NCBI RefSeq assembly: GCF_004359215.1
Contig: NC_090617.1
Location: 4,069,688-4,133,687, forward strand
DNA: 64,000 nt
Reading direction: 5' to 3'
Source: Bremia lactucae
Taxonomy: Eukaryota > Oomycota > Peronosporomycetes > Peronosporales > Peronosporaceae
The notes beneath the pieces were generated by a model. The model did not search any database, was not told where the DNA came from, and saw nothing but the letters and a program-made list of their open reading frames with translations. The position numbers were made by a program, and so were the translations under genes. This document shows positions 21,350 through 32,882 of this stretch, one piece after another (position 1 is the first letter of the stretch; every line of letters starts with the position of its first letter).

Positions 21350-22249
21350 TAATTGTCTCTCGTTCATCATGGCCAACTAATGAACGTCTTTGAGCGTTAC
21401 AGGCGTGTGGATGTCGTACGAGTGAGTGCGATGGCCTCACTTGTGGTTCGGTCGTTAGCATGACTGCACAAGACCTCAGTGTGAATACCCAGCACATTGT
21501 GGAGTTAGATCCCGACGGCTGTGCACGAGCAAATGCAACATCGAAGGTCCGCTATTGTGACGTGGACATAGTTATTGACGGAAGTGCACAAGCACAGGCA
21601 GCGTCGAAGTTCAACCACTCGAATAAGTTAAGAGGTACGAAACAAGGATGCTTTCTTGAAAAGCAACATCCAAGAGAATTTGGAACGCCCGTCTATAAGA
21701 GAGAGTGCGAAAGTCCTTGCTCGACTGGAGAGTCGATCGTGAAGGATATCGCTGTGGTAGCGCAACCACAGCTAGAGGATGTTGGGGAGGATATTCACCA
21801 AATAATTTCTGAGAGAAGAAGTCCCCGGAAACCTGTGGTCTAAGGTTCCCAGGTACCTTTGGAAATAAGTTCCAAAGAAGAAACTGAGACAATCAATGTC
21901 TTAGTAAACAATGGATCAAGTGTAGGCGCTTATACACTTGATCTATTAGCGCCTCCGAAGTTAACTTCGGAGATAACTCGATTGCCAACGCTATAATCGA
22001 AACGGTTTTTGCTGATCTGCGTAGTAGTAAAGTCAAGCAGATCTGCCTACTTGTCACAGATGACGACAACGTGGCCAATATTCGGTCGGCAATCGTATTT
22101 CTTGAGAACGAACGGATTCTCAATAGCTCATCGATAAACGAAAGTGTCCTGAATGAGAAGATTCGGATTATACGTTTTACGTCCCGATCCTGGGAGTCTT
22201 TGAAAACAACCCATATGCATAAAGATTTAGTTGAATTTTAGGATGTCTT

Positions 22250-23620
22250 CCCTGAATCAGTACCGTGCGAGTTGCCTAACGACAAAGGCACTCGACACGA
22301 AATCGACCTTATCCCAGGTTCGAAATACTGTGGTATGAATCAATTGCCGTTGCGTCGTGAACAAGTAATAGCGATCGACAAATTCTTTGCCGAATGCTTA
22401 GCAGCGGGCCATGTGAGGGAATCAACTTTCCCACATAGCTCTACAACCTTCTGTGTGCGCAATGCAACAGGAGGTTGGCGGATAGTGCATGCATTCAATA
22501 AACTGAATACTGCAACTGTACCGGCTCAAACGCCGATACCACGAAAATATGTAATCATTGATGGCATGTCAAAGAGTACTATCTTTTCGTCAATGAATCT
22601 GCTGGATGGATTCTATCAGATCCTTGTGCGTGAACAAGATATTCCGCTCACAGCAGTAATCACCCCCAAGTAGTATGCTATGGGAGTGGCTAGTCATGCC
22701 ACAGGGGTTTAGTAATGCCCCTGCGACATTTGACAAACGTGTAACCAATCTATTGAGATCGGGGCGGGATTTTGTACCGAGCTATTATGATGACGACTTC
22801 GTTCATAGCAGACCCATGAACGGAACGCCGGATGTTGAAGTTCATCGTATCCACGTCCGAAAGGTTCTTACCCTTATGCGTAAGCACAAGTTGCATGCAG
22901 AAATGTATATTCGCTGCAAGCGAAATACCTCTTCTTGGGTGCATCGTGGGTAAACACGGTGAATGCCGCGATTCAGAAAAAGATCAAGGCGATCACCGAC
23001 TGGCTTGTACCAGTCGATGTAAGGGACTAAAACAGTTCCTCGTTTAGCGGCATTTTTGCACAAGTACTCACGTACTTGTGCTAAAATGACAGTATATCTT
23101 TCTTCTTTGTTGAAGAAAAAACGTAAAGTTGTCATGGAACCCTGATTGTCAGCTTTCCTTCGATGATATTAAGAAAAGCTGGATGCAATCGCCAATCCTG
23201 GCGATTGCAGACCGAGATCGACCTTTTCATGTCGTCCCTGACGCCAGCGATTTTGCATTCGGCTGTGCGTTAACGCAATATGTCACAGACGGCGCAGAGC
23301 GCGTCGTCTATTTTCAATCGCGTCAATTTCAACCAGCGAACGCAACTATTTAGTGTATGATAAGGAACTCCTTGCCATGAAATACGCACTGGCTAAGTTA
23401 GGGTCTACCTCTTGGAAGATAGACCGTTCATTGAATATACGGACCATGCGTCTTTACGCACGGCCATAAGCAGTCCACACCTCTCGCATAGAATGGCGAG
23501 ATGGTTGTCTTCCTTTGCGGAGTATAACTTCTCCGTGGAGTATAAATCAAGACGACTAAGCGTTGTCGCTGATGCCCTTTCGCGCCGGCCCTATTTTGAG
23601 CTGGCTGCGCAACAGTGACC
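22250..23620 (+). pseudogene. RT and RNase H of A2
   Basis: Frames 22272-22673 and 22675-22953 give RT fingers to palm (QLPLRREQVIAIDKFF, GGWRIVHAFNKLNTATV, MPQGFSNAPATFDKRV) with catalytic box YYDD in SYYDDDFVHS. A stop at 22672-22674 and a frameshift at the thumb (about 22925) break it. RNase H follows at 23129-23618 (PDASDFAFGCALTQ, then EYTDHASLRTAI and YKSRRLSVVADALSRRP). The RT active-site residues survive although the frame does not. Confidence 0.82.
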
Positions 23621-23639
23621 ATAAGATCACTGTTGCAAT

Positions 23640-24381
23640 AATAAGTGTTCCGATGTCAACATTAAATGACGACGTTAGAAGAGCTTAACATGAAGATAAG
23701 GCTCTTACAGGGTTGATGGATTACCTAAGAGATCCATCCCAACAATCCTTAGAAGGGTTGTCGAAGTTGTATCGATCCTCAACAGATAGATATACAACGC
23801 GCAACGGTTAATTGTATTGTTCAGCCATTGCTGGCGACACACCTCGTGTCATCATCCCTACCCATAATGATCTGCGATTACGCATCATGTATGAGTACCA
23901 CGATGCACCAAAAAGTGGTCATCGTGGACGGGAGAAGACATTTCTCACGATAAGTTCCGACTTCTACTGGCCACGCCAGTATGTGTTCGTCCACAAGCAC
24001 ATACGTGCTTGAGAAGTTTGTCAACAAGAAACCCCAGTGCTTCATCCCGTGCCCAGTGCTTCATCCCGTGCTCCGTTACATCCTCTGCCTTTTCCGGCAG
24101 AGTGCTGGCAGTCCGTATCTATGAACTTCGTCCTCGGATTCTTTGAAGTCACCCATAAGAATAATGGTATTCTTGTTTTTGCTGAGCGTTTAAGCAAGAT
24201 GGTACATCTTGCTGCCGTCCCGGAGTCGATCACAGCCAAAAGCTGTGCTCGTGGCTTTATTAAAACGATCTTTTACTTGATGGGTTACATTTTGAACTGG
24301 TCTCAGATCGAGACCCTCGATCCACGGCGGGATGAGCTCAAGCTTAAAATCTCCGTGCAAAATTTTCATTGCGAATTGTAG
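23640..24381 (+). pseudogene. Integrase N-terminal half of A2
   Basis: The zinc-binding region (PTHNDLRLRIMYEYHDAP, HRGREKTFLTISSDFYW) and start of the catalytic core (ECWQSVSMNFVLGF, FAERLSKMVHLAAVPESIT) are readable. The frame ends at 24381, short of the second catalytic Asp segment. The core resumes only at about 24820, after foreign sequence. Confidence 0.78.
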
Positions 24382-24597
24382 CATGAGAATTTCCAGATTC
24401 AGCATGAGAATCTGCAGTCGTGAACAAGTCACTACCATCCTCAATACCACTTTCTAATTAACACCCTGCGGCTGAGTTAGTGAGCATTACTGGTTTAAGC
24501 TATGCTCTATTATTGATTTTAGTACTACCGCAGCCGCAAACCTGTATAACTAGCCATTGAAGGAGATGGTAACAAAAATACGTTAAGAATGCAAAGG

Positions 24598-24805
24598 TAA
24601 AGGTGAAGTCGTAACAAGGTTTCCGTAGATGAACCTGCGGAAGGATCATTACCACACCTAAAAAACTTCCACGTGAACTGTGGCAAAACTTAGTTGGGAA
24701 CAAATTAGGCGGCGACTGCAGACTTTATTGTTAGCGGTTGCTGCTAAATGCGTCCCATCATGGCGATCGTTTCGACCTCGGTTGGAATTAGTAGCTAACA
24801 GTGTT
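24598..24805 (+). rRNA. 18S rRNA 3'-end plus ITS1 fragment (ectopic rDNA)
   Basis: The 3' end of small-subunit rRNA is recognisable: GAAGTCGTAACAAGGTTTCC, then GAACCTGCGGAAGGATCATT A ending at 24651, with one change in the normally invariant GTAGGTGAAC (here GTAGATGAAC). ITS1 follows directly in oomycete form (CCACACCTAAAAAACTTCCACG, then CATCATGGCGATCGTTT and GGAATTAGTAGCT to about 24805). No 5.8S and no upstream 18S body are present. It sits inside an integrase pseudogene, so it is an inserted scrap, not a working rRNA gene. Confidence 0.9.
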
Positions 24806-24819
24806 CAAATCACTTGGAT

Positions 24820-26215
24820 CACATTTAAAAATGTCAACTTCTGATCATCCTGAAACAGATGGTCAGACGGACCGTGCAAACCGTATTCTCTAAGAGATAC
24901 GTCTCGGACACGTCCACTCTTTTGACAGCTGGAGCGAGTTCTTGCCGATGTAGAATTTGCCATCAACAATTCAGCGCATGCTTCTACAAAGCATACACCA
25001 TTTTTCGTGAATGGCTTACGACACCCTCGTATCCCTATGCTGTTTGAGAGTAACTCTTATTTAAGGGGGGAGGGACTCGCTCGAGCAAAGAAGCTTTAGC
25101 TCTTGCTCATGACTCATTAGCCCTAAGGTTCAATGCGAAGGATACGAATGTTGAGTTTACTAACATTGAAGTGGACAAACTCAGTAATAACAGTTATGCT
25201 TTTACTGACTTAGACAACGATGCTGGAAGACTCAGCATCGAAAACAATACTATTAATGATAATGCTCTCAATCGTGAAGAGATGAATATCTCCGCAGTGC
25301 GAGCCGGTTGCACTGAAACAAAAATAAAATCGAGTCAGCAGGTGGTTTCCTGCTGGCTAGCGAAGCAGTGGTCCATTTGTACGGGATTCCATCGCTAGTG
25401 CGGTGGACCGACAGATACGGAACTCTGACAAAAATGGAAAAGCAAACACACTTAAATTTAAAATTAATGACCTAGTCATACTGTCTACGGTAAACCCACC
25501 AAAGCACGTAGTGACGAGTGTAGGCAGTAATAAATTACTGCCCAGGTATATCGGCCCGTTTCGTGTATTACATCGCTAAGGCAATGCATACACGATCGAG
25601 CTGCCTCGTAGAATGCGTACGCATCCTACTTTTTTTGCTGGTCGTCTCCGCTCACGCCATCAGTACGAGGCTTCTTCCGATCCGGATTACACCGGAACGG
25701 TCAAGGGCATCAGCTAAAGCCTTATGGCTCCCAGCTAAAGACTTATTGTCTCAGAACAGGGTCTATTTCTTTTGAGCAAGACGATCCACTCTTTCCTACA
25801 AGAAAGAAAATCTTCTGACGAACAGTCAACAGCTTCTTTTCGTTCGCCAGTTTGTTCAGTCTCAATCTGCGCACAACTTTTTACCTGGTCACGAGAAACA
25901 TTGTCGACCGTCACCGCTAATGCGCGGCGACGAAATTGCTCGTGGTCAAGATTCCCTCTTAAGGAAAAAAGGGTGTGATTCGAATTACAATGCTGAATCG
26001 GGCTCGTCAAACGAGGCGAATCCGATTCCCCCCCCACATCCATTGATGGGTTCGGGTGGTGAGAAGCGCTTTCTTGTTAAAAGATTCTTGAGCCACCGTG
26101 AGGCAAAGAGGTTCGAGTGAGTTATCTCGTTCGTTGGCGAGGGTGTCCGCCCTCGCATGATAGTTGGGAACCTCGTTCCTAACTGATATTGGACGTTCCG
26201 GGTCTCGTCTTACAT
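24820..26215 (+). pseudogene. Integrase core end, C-terminus, linker, chromodomain of A2
   Basis: From 24825 the core resumes (KMSTSDHPETDGQTDRANRI, the segment with the third catalytic region). The C-terminal module follows at about 25440-25660 (NKLLPRYIGPFRVLHR, THPTFFAGRLRS). The linker frame (QSQSAHNFLPGHEKHCRPSP, about 25850-25920) runs in frame through GSSNEANPIPPPHPLMGS into the chromodomain start (EKRFLVKRFLSHREA, 26070 on). The chromodomain is then frameshifted (readable as RWRGCPPSHDSWEPRS). This copy shows best that the linker is coded on the plus strand. Confidence 0.8.
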
Positions 26216-26702
26216 TACGACGAGACCCATCCTCCTTGGTAAAAGGTCCAACGGAGAACGAGTGCTTCCCGAGCAAAAAAGTATTGAAGGTTATCGATCC
26301 CTTGACGCATCTCGTAAGAGATGAGAGTCCTCCAATGGGGATCTTTGAGGAATATGCTTCCTTAGGGCATTTACCTGCACCCTTAAAACAGCATGGACAT
26401 GAGTCTCCCCACGAGAGGCAAGAATCCGTGCCTCTCTAAACATAGGGTGCAACTTATAGGGTGCACCGAGTACGGTCCGTTCTGGAACCGTTCACGGAAA
26501 GCATTTAGCTTGTCAAGCCAGACCTCACAGCCTATGTTATGTACATTCTATACAAAGGCTGTCCAAGCTCGGAACAAAGGTTTGACATCCTTTGTTCGTT
26601 TGCAAGTGTACCACCGATGCCGGTAAAAGGCATTGATGAAGAATTCTGTTTCAACCTCACCAGGCTTGTGAAGCCATGATGAGTCGAATATCGGAATATG
26701 AT

Positions 26703-26990
26703 AATCGCCAAGATGGGCTATCGCATCAAGCTTTGCTTGATACCTTCAAACGAACGCTGACAATCAGCATTCCATAACCATTTCGTCTTTTTTCAAGAGA
26801 CGAGAGAGATGAACTGTCATCTCGGCATAATTGCGAGAGTACTTGTGCAAGTACGCCGCTAAATCAAGGAACTTTCTAAGTCCCTTGACATCGACTGGAA
26901 CTGGCCAGTCGGTGATTGCCTTGATCTTTTCGGGATTAGGGCGCGCGCCGTGTTTACCGACGATGCACCCAAGAAGTGGTATTTCGCTTT
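26703..26990 (-). mobile_element. RT-connection fragment inserted in accessory gene
   Basis: On the minus strand this codes the RT connection and start of RNase H of family A (LGCIVGKHGARPNPEKI, then KGLRKFLDLAAYLHKYSR), the reverse of the host element's pol direction. The flanking accessory-gene sequence is continuous in the copy at 6839-7832, which shows the piece was inserted or templated in. Confidence 0.82.
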
Positions 26991-27507
26991 TGATCGTTGG
27001 TCACACCAGACCAACGAATGAGGTTTCTCTTAGAAAGTAACCAAGGCCTCATTTCAGGAGCGAACCGCAACGTATTGCGGTCCGTCTCCTGCTGGCGCAT
27101 GTTAACGTTAACGTCAACTTGGCCCTGGGGGCGATCTCTAGATTCATCCTTTTTTCTGGTGATACAAACTAGCACCACCAGCAGCACTCTTACCTTCGCG
27201 ACCACGCTATTCCTGGTGACAAACACTAACGTCACCAGAGTTTTGGTCATCGCCCTCGGAGTCATCTGATGATGACTCCCCGCCAAAGAGGTCCGACAAG
27301 TTTAACAACCTCGTCACCATGTTTTTGTAGTCACGTTAAGAACCAAAGGCTTAACGGGCTGGGCCCGGTGGGAGAGGTGATCCGGCGGCCTTCCCAGTCA
27401 CCACTGAGTCGGGCGATGCAGGTGACTTGGACCAGTCACCTACGACTGGTGTAGCGGGTGACGTGTCCCCGTCATCTACATGTCATCAACAGATGACAAA
27501 CCCCAGT

Positions 27508-28127
27508 TGTAGCGGGCACTGCCGACTTGTACTCCTTTAGTGCAAGTGGTGCTACACGTCACTTCACGTGCAAAGAAGACTCTCTTCAAAACACTTGCTT
27601 CAAAGAGGGTTAAAAGTAAGCTGTGTTTAATATATAATAGGTTCTTCTGTTTCTATCTATCTATTACCAACTTAATTTTATACTAATACAAAACCTGTAA
27701 TAAATTCTTTTCTATCTCTCTCTTTGCGCGCGGTGGCTGGGATGGTGGCTGGCTGGTAAATCACGCTTCATGCAGCAAAGTAATATGACATCCCATCATT
27801 CAGACGTACTCTCGACGATAGAAATACAAATATAAAGGGTGTTTGAAACGTCTCCTACTGTTGAGAATGGAACAGTCGCCTGATATACGTCAGGCGGCTG
27901 ACTGAGCCTTCGAATGAGAGGGCTCATTCTGATAGACTAGTAAACAGTCACGATGAGGCTGACTGGACTGCGGAGCAAGTAAATATAATGATCTATATCT
28001 ACCAATGGATAAGCTTTCCGAATTTTATTATTAAAAGTAACATTCTCCAAATATTATCTATCTTTTAGATAATGTATTAATAACAACCTTTAAGTGTTAA
28101 TTTCATGTAGCGATACACCCCGTTACA
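27508..28127 (-). mobile_element. Solo LTR, family A subtype 2, with TSD
   Basis: A 620-bp LTR from TGTAGCGGGC to CCCCGTTACA, with CCAGT at 27503-27507 and again at 28128-28132. It interrupts the antisense accessory gene after its DMSPP motif. It is about 170 bp longer than the copy at 14194-14643 because of extra sequence at roughly 27725-27965. Confidence 0.92.
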
Positions 28128-28499
28128 CCAGTCAACTCCAATGGGAGCAGGAGGTGACATATCCCACGCAGTTGACGCATAAGCGTCTACTGAAACATTT
28201 GCCTTACTGACAGCTACACTGATCTGTGCAGCTGCCAGCTTAGCGGCCTCGCGGTCCACGCGCTCAGACTTGTTTGTCGCCATCTTGATCTTGGTCAAAA
28301 TCAAGAATGCAAATAAAATCGATATTTTGATTAAGATCATATTGCAAACAAAACGGGTTATTTGATTAAATCATAATGCTAATAAAATTGGTATTTAATT
28401 CAGAAAAACAATAATGCTAATTACAAGGAAACACTTAATGATCGCCCTGTCACCCTACATCAATCACTGTAGTGACAGTTGATTAAGGGGTGGTGGTGA

Positions 28500-28957
28500 T
28501 GTAACGTGGTGTTTCGTTACATAAGTAAATTTCCTACAAGAGAAAATAAGCAAAGAAGTACAAAAAATAACTATCTTTATTAATTTTGACTTAAATAGTT
28601 CCAATAATAGCATATTTGATATTCTTTTTGATGCAATTAGACATAAGCTTTATTGATTGGTTGTTTTAAGTCTAAATCAACCACGCCAATCATTTCAACA
28701 CACGATTGTGCGGTGCGTAAGGAGGCGCCATACTTAGTTAGATATTAATATTATAAGTTCAGTAGTAGATGGAAGATCGTTACGCAGGAAACTAATTCTA
28801 TTAATATTTCTTCCTAATACTAATCCTTTGAATAACCTTTAGTAGCTTAAGACCCTAAGCTCTTAAAAAAAACTGTGTACGTGAAGCCTAACCTACACTG
28901 TTATCAGTGTATGGTCAACTAGTACTTACCAGTAGTATTGAAAGGTGCCCCGTTACA
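28500..28957 (+). repeat. LTR, family A subtype 1 (3' LTR of A2)
   Basis: 458 bp, TGTAACGTGGTGTTTCGTTACAT to CCCCGTTACA. It follows a G-rich tract (28486-28497) that fits a polypurine tract. Family B sequence abuts its end. Confidence 0.87.
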
Positions 28958-29223
28958 GCTAGCGCTATAGTAATCCTAGGTATTAAAAATAATACGCTCG
29001 CAATGTAGGAGTGCACATCTACAGAGGTGGCATCTATTGATTAATTAAAAATATGCTTTATGCTTAATTTTTTATAAATAGAAATTAATTTTCCGTGACG
29101 ACACTTGTCCTAAGGTCGTTGGGTGAGGTAGCTTAGACGCCCACCAACTACCTCACTGTGCATGAAGGTGTGTGCTTAAGTAGAGCGTTGTTGCTATAGA
29201 AGCGCCCGCGTAGTAGTCCTATT

Positions 29224-30336
29224 CATGACCCGTCTCTCTGAGCGTGTCAGTGAGGATGAGCTTAAAATCAATTGAACTCGTTTCACAGACCTCTCCGAAT
29301 GTCATCGGGAGGTGGCAGAGCACTTGGCGCAGGGACTTGGGGAACAAGCCCTGGCCAGGCTCTTGGGTTGTCCTCCTGAGCAATATGCTGCTCAATTTGA
29401 GAAGTTTGAAGCATTCGTGCTCAGACAGCGGAGAGCCGCGTCCGAGGCACAGTGCCATGCTGCGGCGGAGTCAGTCACTCAGACTCAGGATGAGCTGAGG
29501 CATGAGCAGGATCGGAGCGAGGCTCTCAACAGGACTGTTGAGATGCTCTCTGCCCGGCCGCATCAGCCGAGGCCCATTCGGATAGACCGCCCAAATTCGA
29601 TTGAACTGCGGCGCACACGATTGTCCACAGGCTTTTAGCCGTGGAGCAATGCGGTGTCGCCCAGCTCATCGAGGACGACAGCCGGATGGTGTCGTACGCC
29701 ATGTCGCATCTGCGCGGTAAGGCCTCAGAGTGGGCTTACTCGGCGCTTATGGCGGACAGAAAGGCGTTCCCTTCATGGGCGATCTTTTAGGAAAAGATTC
29801 GCGCCAAGTACCAGCCGCCGAACAACGAAGTGATGCTTCAGGCGCGCTTCTTTGAAGCGCGACAGGCGAAGCGATCTCTGCAAGAGTATGTGCAAGAGAT
29901 GCACTCGCTGTCGGCATCCATAACCGTAGGTCCGATTCCGGAGCACATTAAGGTGCCCACGTTTATGAACGGACTACGGCATGGCCCATCGCGACAGGCC
30001 CTTTTCAGAAAGGTGCCGTCGACGATGGAAGAAACAATCCAAATTGCCTTAGTTGAGGAGCAATCCTACAACAGTGCCTCGGCGACAGCTTAATATAAGC
30101 CGTCGACCGAAAGGACAGATGCCACTCCTATTGAGTTGGGCAATGCGGACGTGGTATGTTATATATGCGGCAAGCGCGGCCATATGATGGCTCGCTGCTA
30201 TGCCATGGTCCCTGCTGGGGCAAAGATGCCCGGCAAGAGGACTCTCTTTTCAAAAGGCAATGACAAGAACCAGCGTGCGAGACGCATGAGTTCTGCACCG
30301 ACCACTGAGGAGTCAGGAAATCCAGGAGCGCAGTAG
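29224..30336 (+). pseudogene. Family B gag pseudogene, copy 2
   Basis: Starts MTRLSERVSEDELK at 29226. Then come a coiled N-terminal region (29312-29638), gag core (ARFFEARQAKRSLQEYVQEM, 29845 on) and a zinc knuckle, CYICGKRGHMMARC (30160-30201). Stops at 29788-29790 (TAG) and about 30092 (TAA) are private to this copy. The frameshift and TGA near 29590-29605 are shared with copy 1 at 2973-3990. Confidence 0.85.
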
Positions 30337-30439
30337 GGGCGGAATTCACTACTGACGCGGACTGTGAAGCTACCCCTAAGTTCAGAGTTGTCGAACAAAT
30401 GGGTAGCATAGTCCGTGAGGATCTCGAAATTTCAAACCT

Positions 30440-30790
30440 CAACCCTGCTGGTCTATAGCGCTCAAGTACGAGGCAATGAACAGGTGATGACCCTCCTAGT
30501 TGATTCGGGTGCATCAAATTTTTTTGTAAAACTCGCGGCTCTAAGAAAGTGACCGGCGATGTTTGAGGTCGCTTTGCTGGGATGGCAAGCGAGAAGAGGC
30601 GGCCATTCGTGTAGCGAACGGCGCACTCGTTAAGTCTGAGGGAGTCCTGGTAGAAATCGCCTTTAGCTTTAGTGACTTCTCTTGTATAGAAAAGTTCACA
30701 GTGCTAGGTATGGAGTCCGTATGACCTCATCCTAGGCATGCCATGGTTATCAAAGCACCAACTATGGATAGACTGGCGTACACGCACAGT
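30440..30790 (+). pseudogene. Family B retropepsin pseudogene
   Basis: The active-site motif LLVDSGASNFFVKLA is read near 30497-30540, and the second signature YDLILGMPWLSKHQLWIDW near 30719-30775. The catalytic Asp is intact, but the frame between the motifs has several stops. Confidence 0.78.
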
Positions 30791-31179
30791 TGCAATCTCC
30801 GGATGTGAAGCGTCACCAATTCGTGCCCAGCTCGTGGAGACTGGGGTAGTGAAAAGGGCAATGAAAAGTAGTCATGTGTCCCATGGTCCTGCACAGAGCC
30901 AAAAGCTTGTGGCAGTAGATGGCGAGCTGACAGGAAATCAAGCGTCGCATAAACCGGCACGGTGCCTAGAGCCTGGTGCGATTGGAAGGGGTGCGTTAGC
31001 CAGGAGAGCAACGGCACCCGCTTCCCAGTCAAAGGTCGTGGTGACTCGAAGAACGAGTACCCGACAGATTAGGACGATCAAAGGCACGTCTAAACGAGTG
31101 ACCTTTGGATCAGTCCCTAATAAAGAGGACGGGCCTTCAACGAGGTGTTCGAGGCCGTCAAAGACGAAATTGCGGAGGC

Positions 31180-32150
31180 ATCCTCAGTAAAGATGCCCCG
31201 GCAAGTCTTTAAATCTGCCGAGGCGATAGTAAATCTCCTGGAGATATCGTGGAATCTGAACCTTGCCGAGTTAAAGGAAGGAAAGATCCACCCATATTCA
31301 CAACAGTTCCAGAAGATAACTTGATTGACTGTTGCTCGTCGTCCACAATGGACAAGAGCGTCCTAGAAACGGACAAGAAAAAACAGTTCGCTGCTCAAGG
31401 CTGGGATGCCTTGAGAGACAGTCCGCTCTTTGAGGTTCTGTATAATCATCGAATTGTGTTTCCAGAAGAAGTGCCGTGCCGCCTACCAGCAGATAGGGGC
31501 ATCGAGCACGAAATAGACCTCGAATCTGGCACCAAGGTATTGTGTGACCAGGCAATGGCCGTTGACGAAAGAACAAGTCGATTATGACGATGAGTTCTTT
31601 GACAAGCAAGTCAAGGCGGGACATGTGCGTGAGAGCAAATCGCCTCACTGCAGCCCGACCTTTTGTGTACATAAAGCCCCAGGTGGATGGCACGTGGGTC
31701 ATACTTACAATAAGCTACCGCGACCATACCGGCTCAAACACCAATCCCCGGAATGATGTTCTGTTGAACTCCATGAAAAGGTCAATTATCTTTTCCGCGT
31801 TGGATTTAAAGGATGGCTACTATCAGGTTCTCATGAGAGAGCCAAAACGGCAGTAAGCACCCCAAACGGTATGCTTTGGGAGTGGCTGGTGATGCTCCAA
31901 GGTTTTGAAAAACGAATTAGCGACATTCAACCGGGTATTAACTCAGGTGAGACGTCAGCACCGTGCCTACGCGCCCCATTGCTTTGACGATGTATTCGTG
32001 CATACAGGGTCGAGGACGGGCTGAGCGCAATAGAGTCTCACAAGCGTCTTTTAGACGGTGTGTCGTAGACGTTGAAGGACGCCCAATTGTAAGTCAACTT
32101 GCAAAAGTGCATCATAGGGGTCCCTGAGATACCTGTGCTCGGCTGCATCG
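31180..32150 (+). pseudogene. Family B reverse transcriptase pseudogene
   Basis: Open parts are 31249-31587 (FEVLYNHRIVFPEEVPCRLP, the RT lead-in) and 31584-31856 (SIIFSALDLKDGYYQVLMRE). The palm continues with HCFDDVFVHT near 31980, a YxDD-type box with its first aromatic replaced by Cys. After LGCIVG (about 32145) the sequence jumps to the integrase C-terminal part, so RNase H and the integrase core are deleted. Confidence 0.78.
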
Positions 32151-32199
32151 TAGGTACAGCTTTGTCGATGAGCGATTAGCCATTACACGTAAAGCCCGT

Positions 32200-32880
32200 G
32201 ACGCAATAACAAGCGCACACGACAAGCAAAACAATATGCGGACCGAAATGGTCGCAAAAATAATGAGCGTTTTAGAGTGGGTTAAAAAGTACTTTTAAGT
32301 ACTGCTACCCTACCTAAGAATGCAATTTCCGAACTAATTGGAGGAACTACAAAGTTGTAGCCGCGTTTCGTTCGGCCCTTTACGGTGGTCGAAGAGGTTG
32401 GAGACCTATATTATAGACTCACCCTTCCCCCGTATATGAAGACGCACCCCGTATTTTACGTGGGTCGTTTGAAACGGTATGTAAACCCAAATGAGGTCAC
32501 ATATCCCCATCCGTGTAAGGAGACCGATAATGACGTCGACTGTGAGTCGATCGTCGTTCGGGTGAGGGGGACGGTGAAGGCGAAAAGCTATCGGACCGAC
32601 TCCTTCCACCACGAACAGGTCTTGGAGAGCGAGGGACATCACGCGAGTAACGCGGATCCCTCAGCATTATCCTCTCAAAGAGGTTTTAGTGCTCCACTCC
32701 TATCAGGCGCCGCCTGCACTGATGGATGCGGCTAGGAATAAAAACTTTCTTGCTGGATGGTTGCTTGCTCACCACTCTGTGAGGCAAGGTATCTGATCCT
32801 CGTCCAATGGAGATGTTACCCGAAGACTCTTGGGAACCGATCGATACCATACATCTTGATGTGCCCGGCTTGATGGCTGC
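32200..32880 (+). pseudogene. Family B integrase C-terminus and chromodomain
   Basis: Reads GPFTVVEEVGDLYYRLTLP then THPVFYVGRLKRYV (32380-32500), the integrase GPF/Y module. The linker stays open to 32735. A frameshifted chromodomain follows (LVQWRCYP, then EDSWEPIDTIHLDV, about 32790-32860). This shows family B is also a chromodomain element. Confidence 0.78.
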
Positions 32881-32882
32881 CT

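Larger units (their letters stand above)
26340..28283 (-). pseudogene. Antisense accessory gene of A2, twice interrupted
   Basis: It starts at the ATG 28283 (MATNKSERVDREAAKLAAAQ) and continues with STAWDMSPPAPIGVDW until a solo LTR (28127-27508) splits it. The acidic middle resumes below 27500, then 27286-26991 gives RQQETDRNTLRFAPEMR and SKRNLIRWSGVTNDQ. A minus-strand RT scrap (26990-26703) interrupts next. The C-terminal block follows (EFFINAFYRHRWYTCKR, NVHNIGCEVWLDKLNAFRER, CLSWGDSCPCCFKGAG). The same order of motifs is found in the other three copies. Unknown function. Confidence 0.7.
21350..28957 (+). mobile_element. Family A element A2, 3' LTR present, several insertions
   Basis: On the plus strand: protease-RT spacer (21350-22250), RT (22250-22970), RNase H (22975-23620), integrase (23640-25060, interrupted by rDNA), integrase C-terminus, linker and chromodomain (25400-26215), antisense accessory gene (28283-26340), 3' LTR (28500-28957). 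Gag, protease and the 5' LTR are missing. Insertions include an rRNA/ITS1 fragment (24598-24805), a minus-strand RT piece (26703-26990) and a solo LTR (27508-28127), so this copy is old and nested. Confidence 0.85.
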
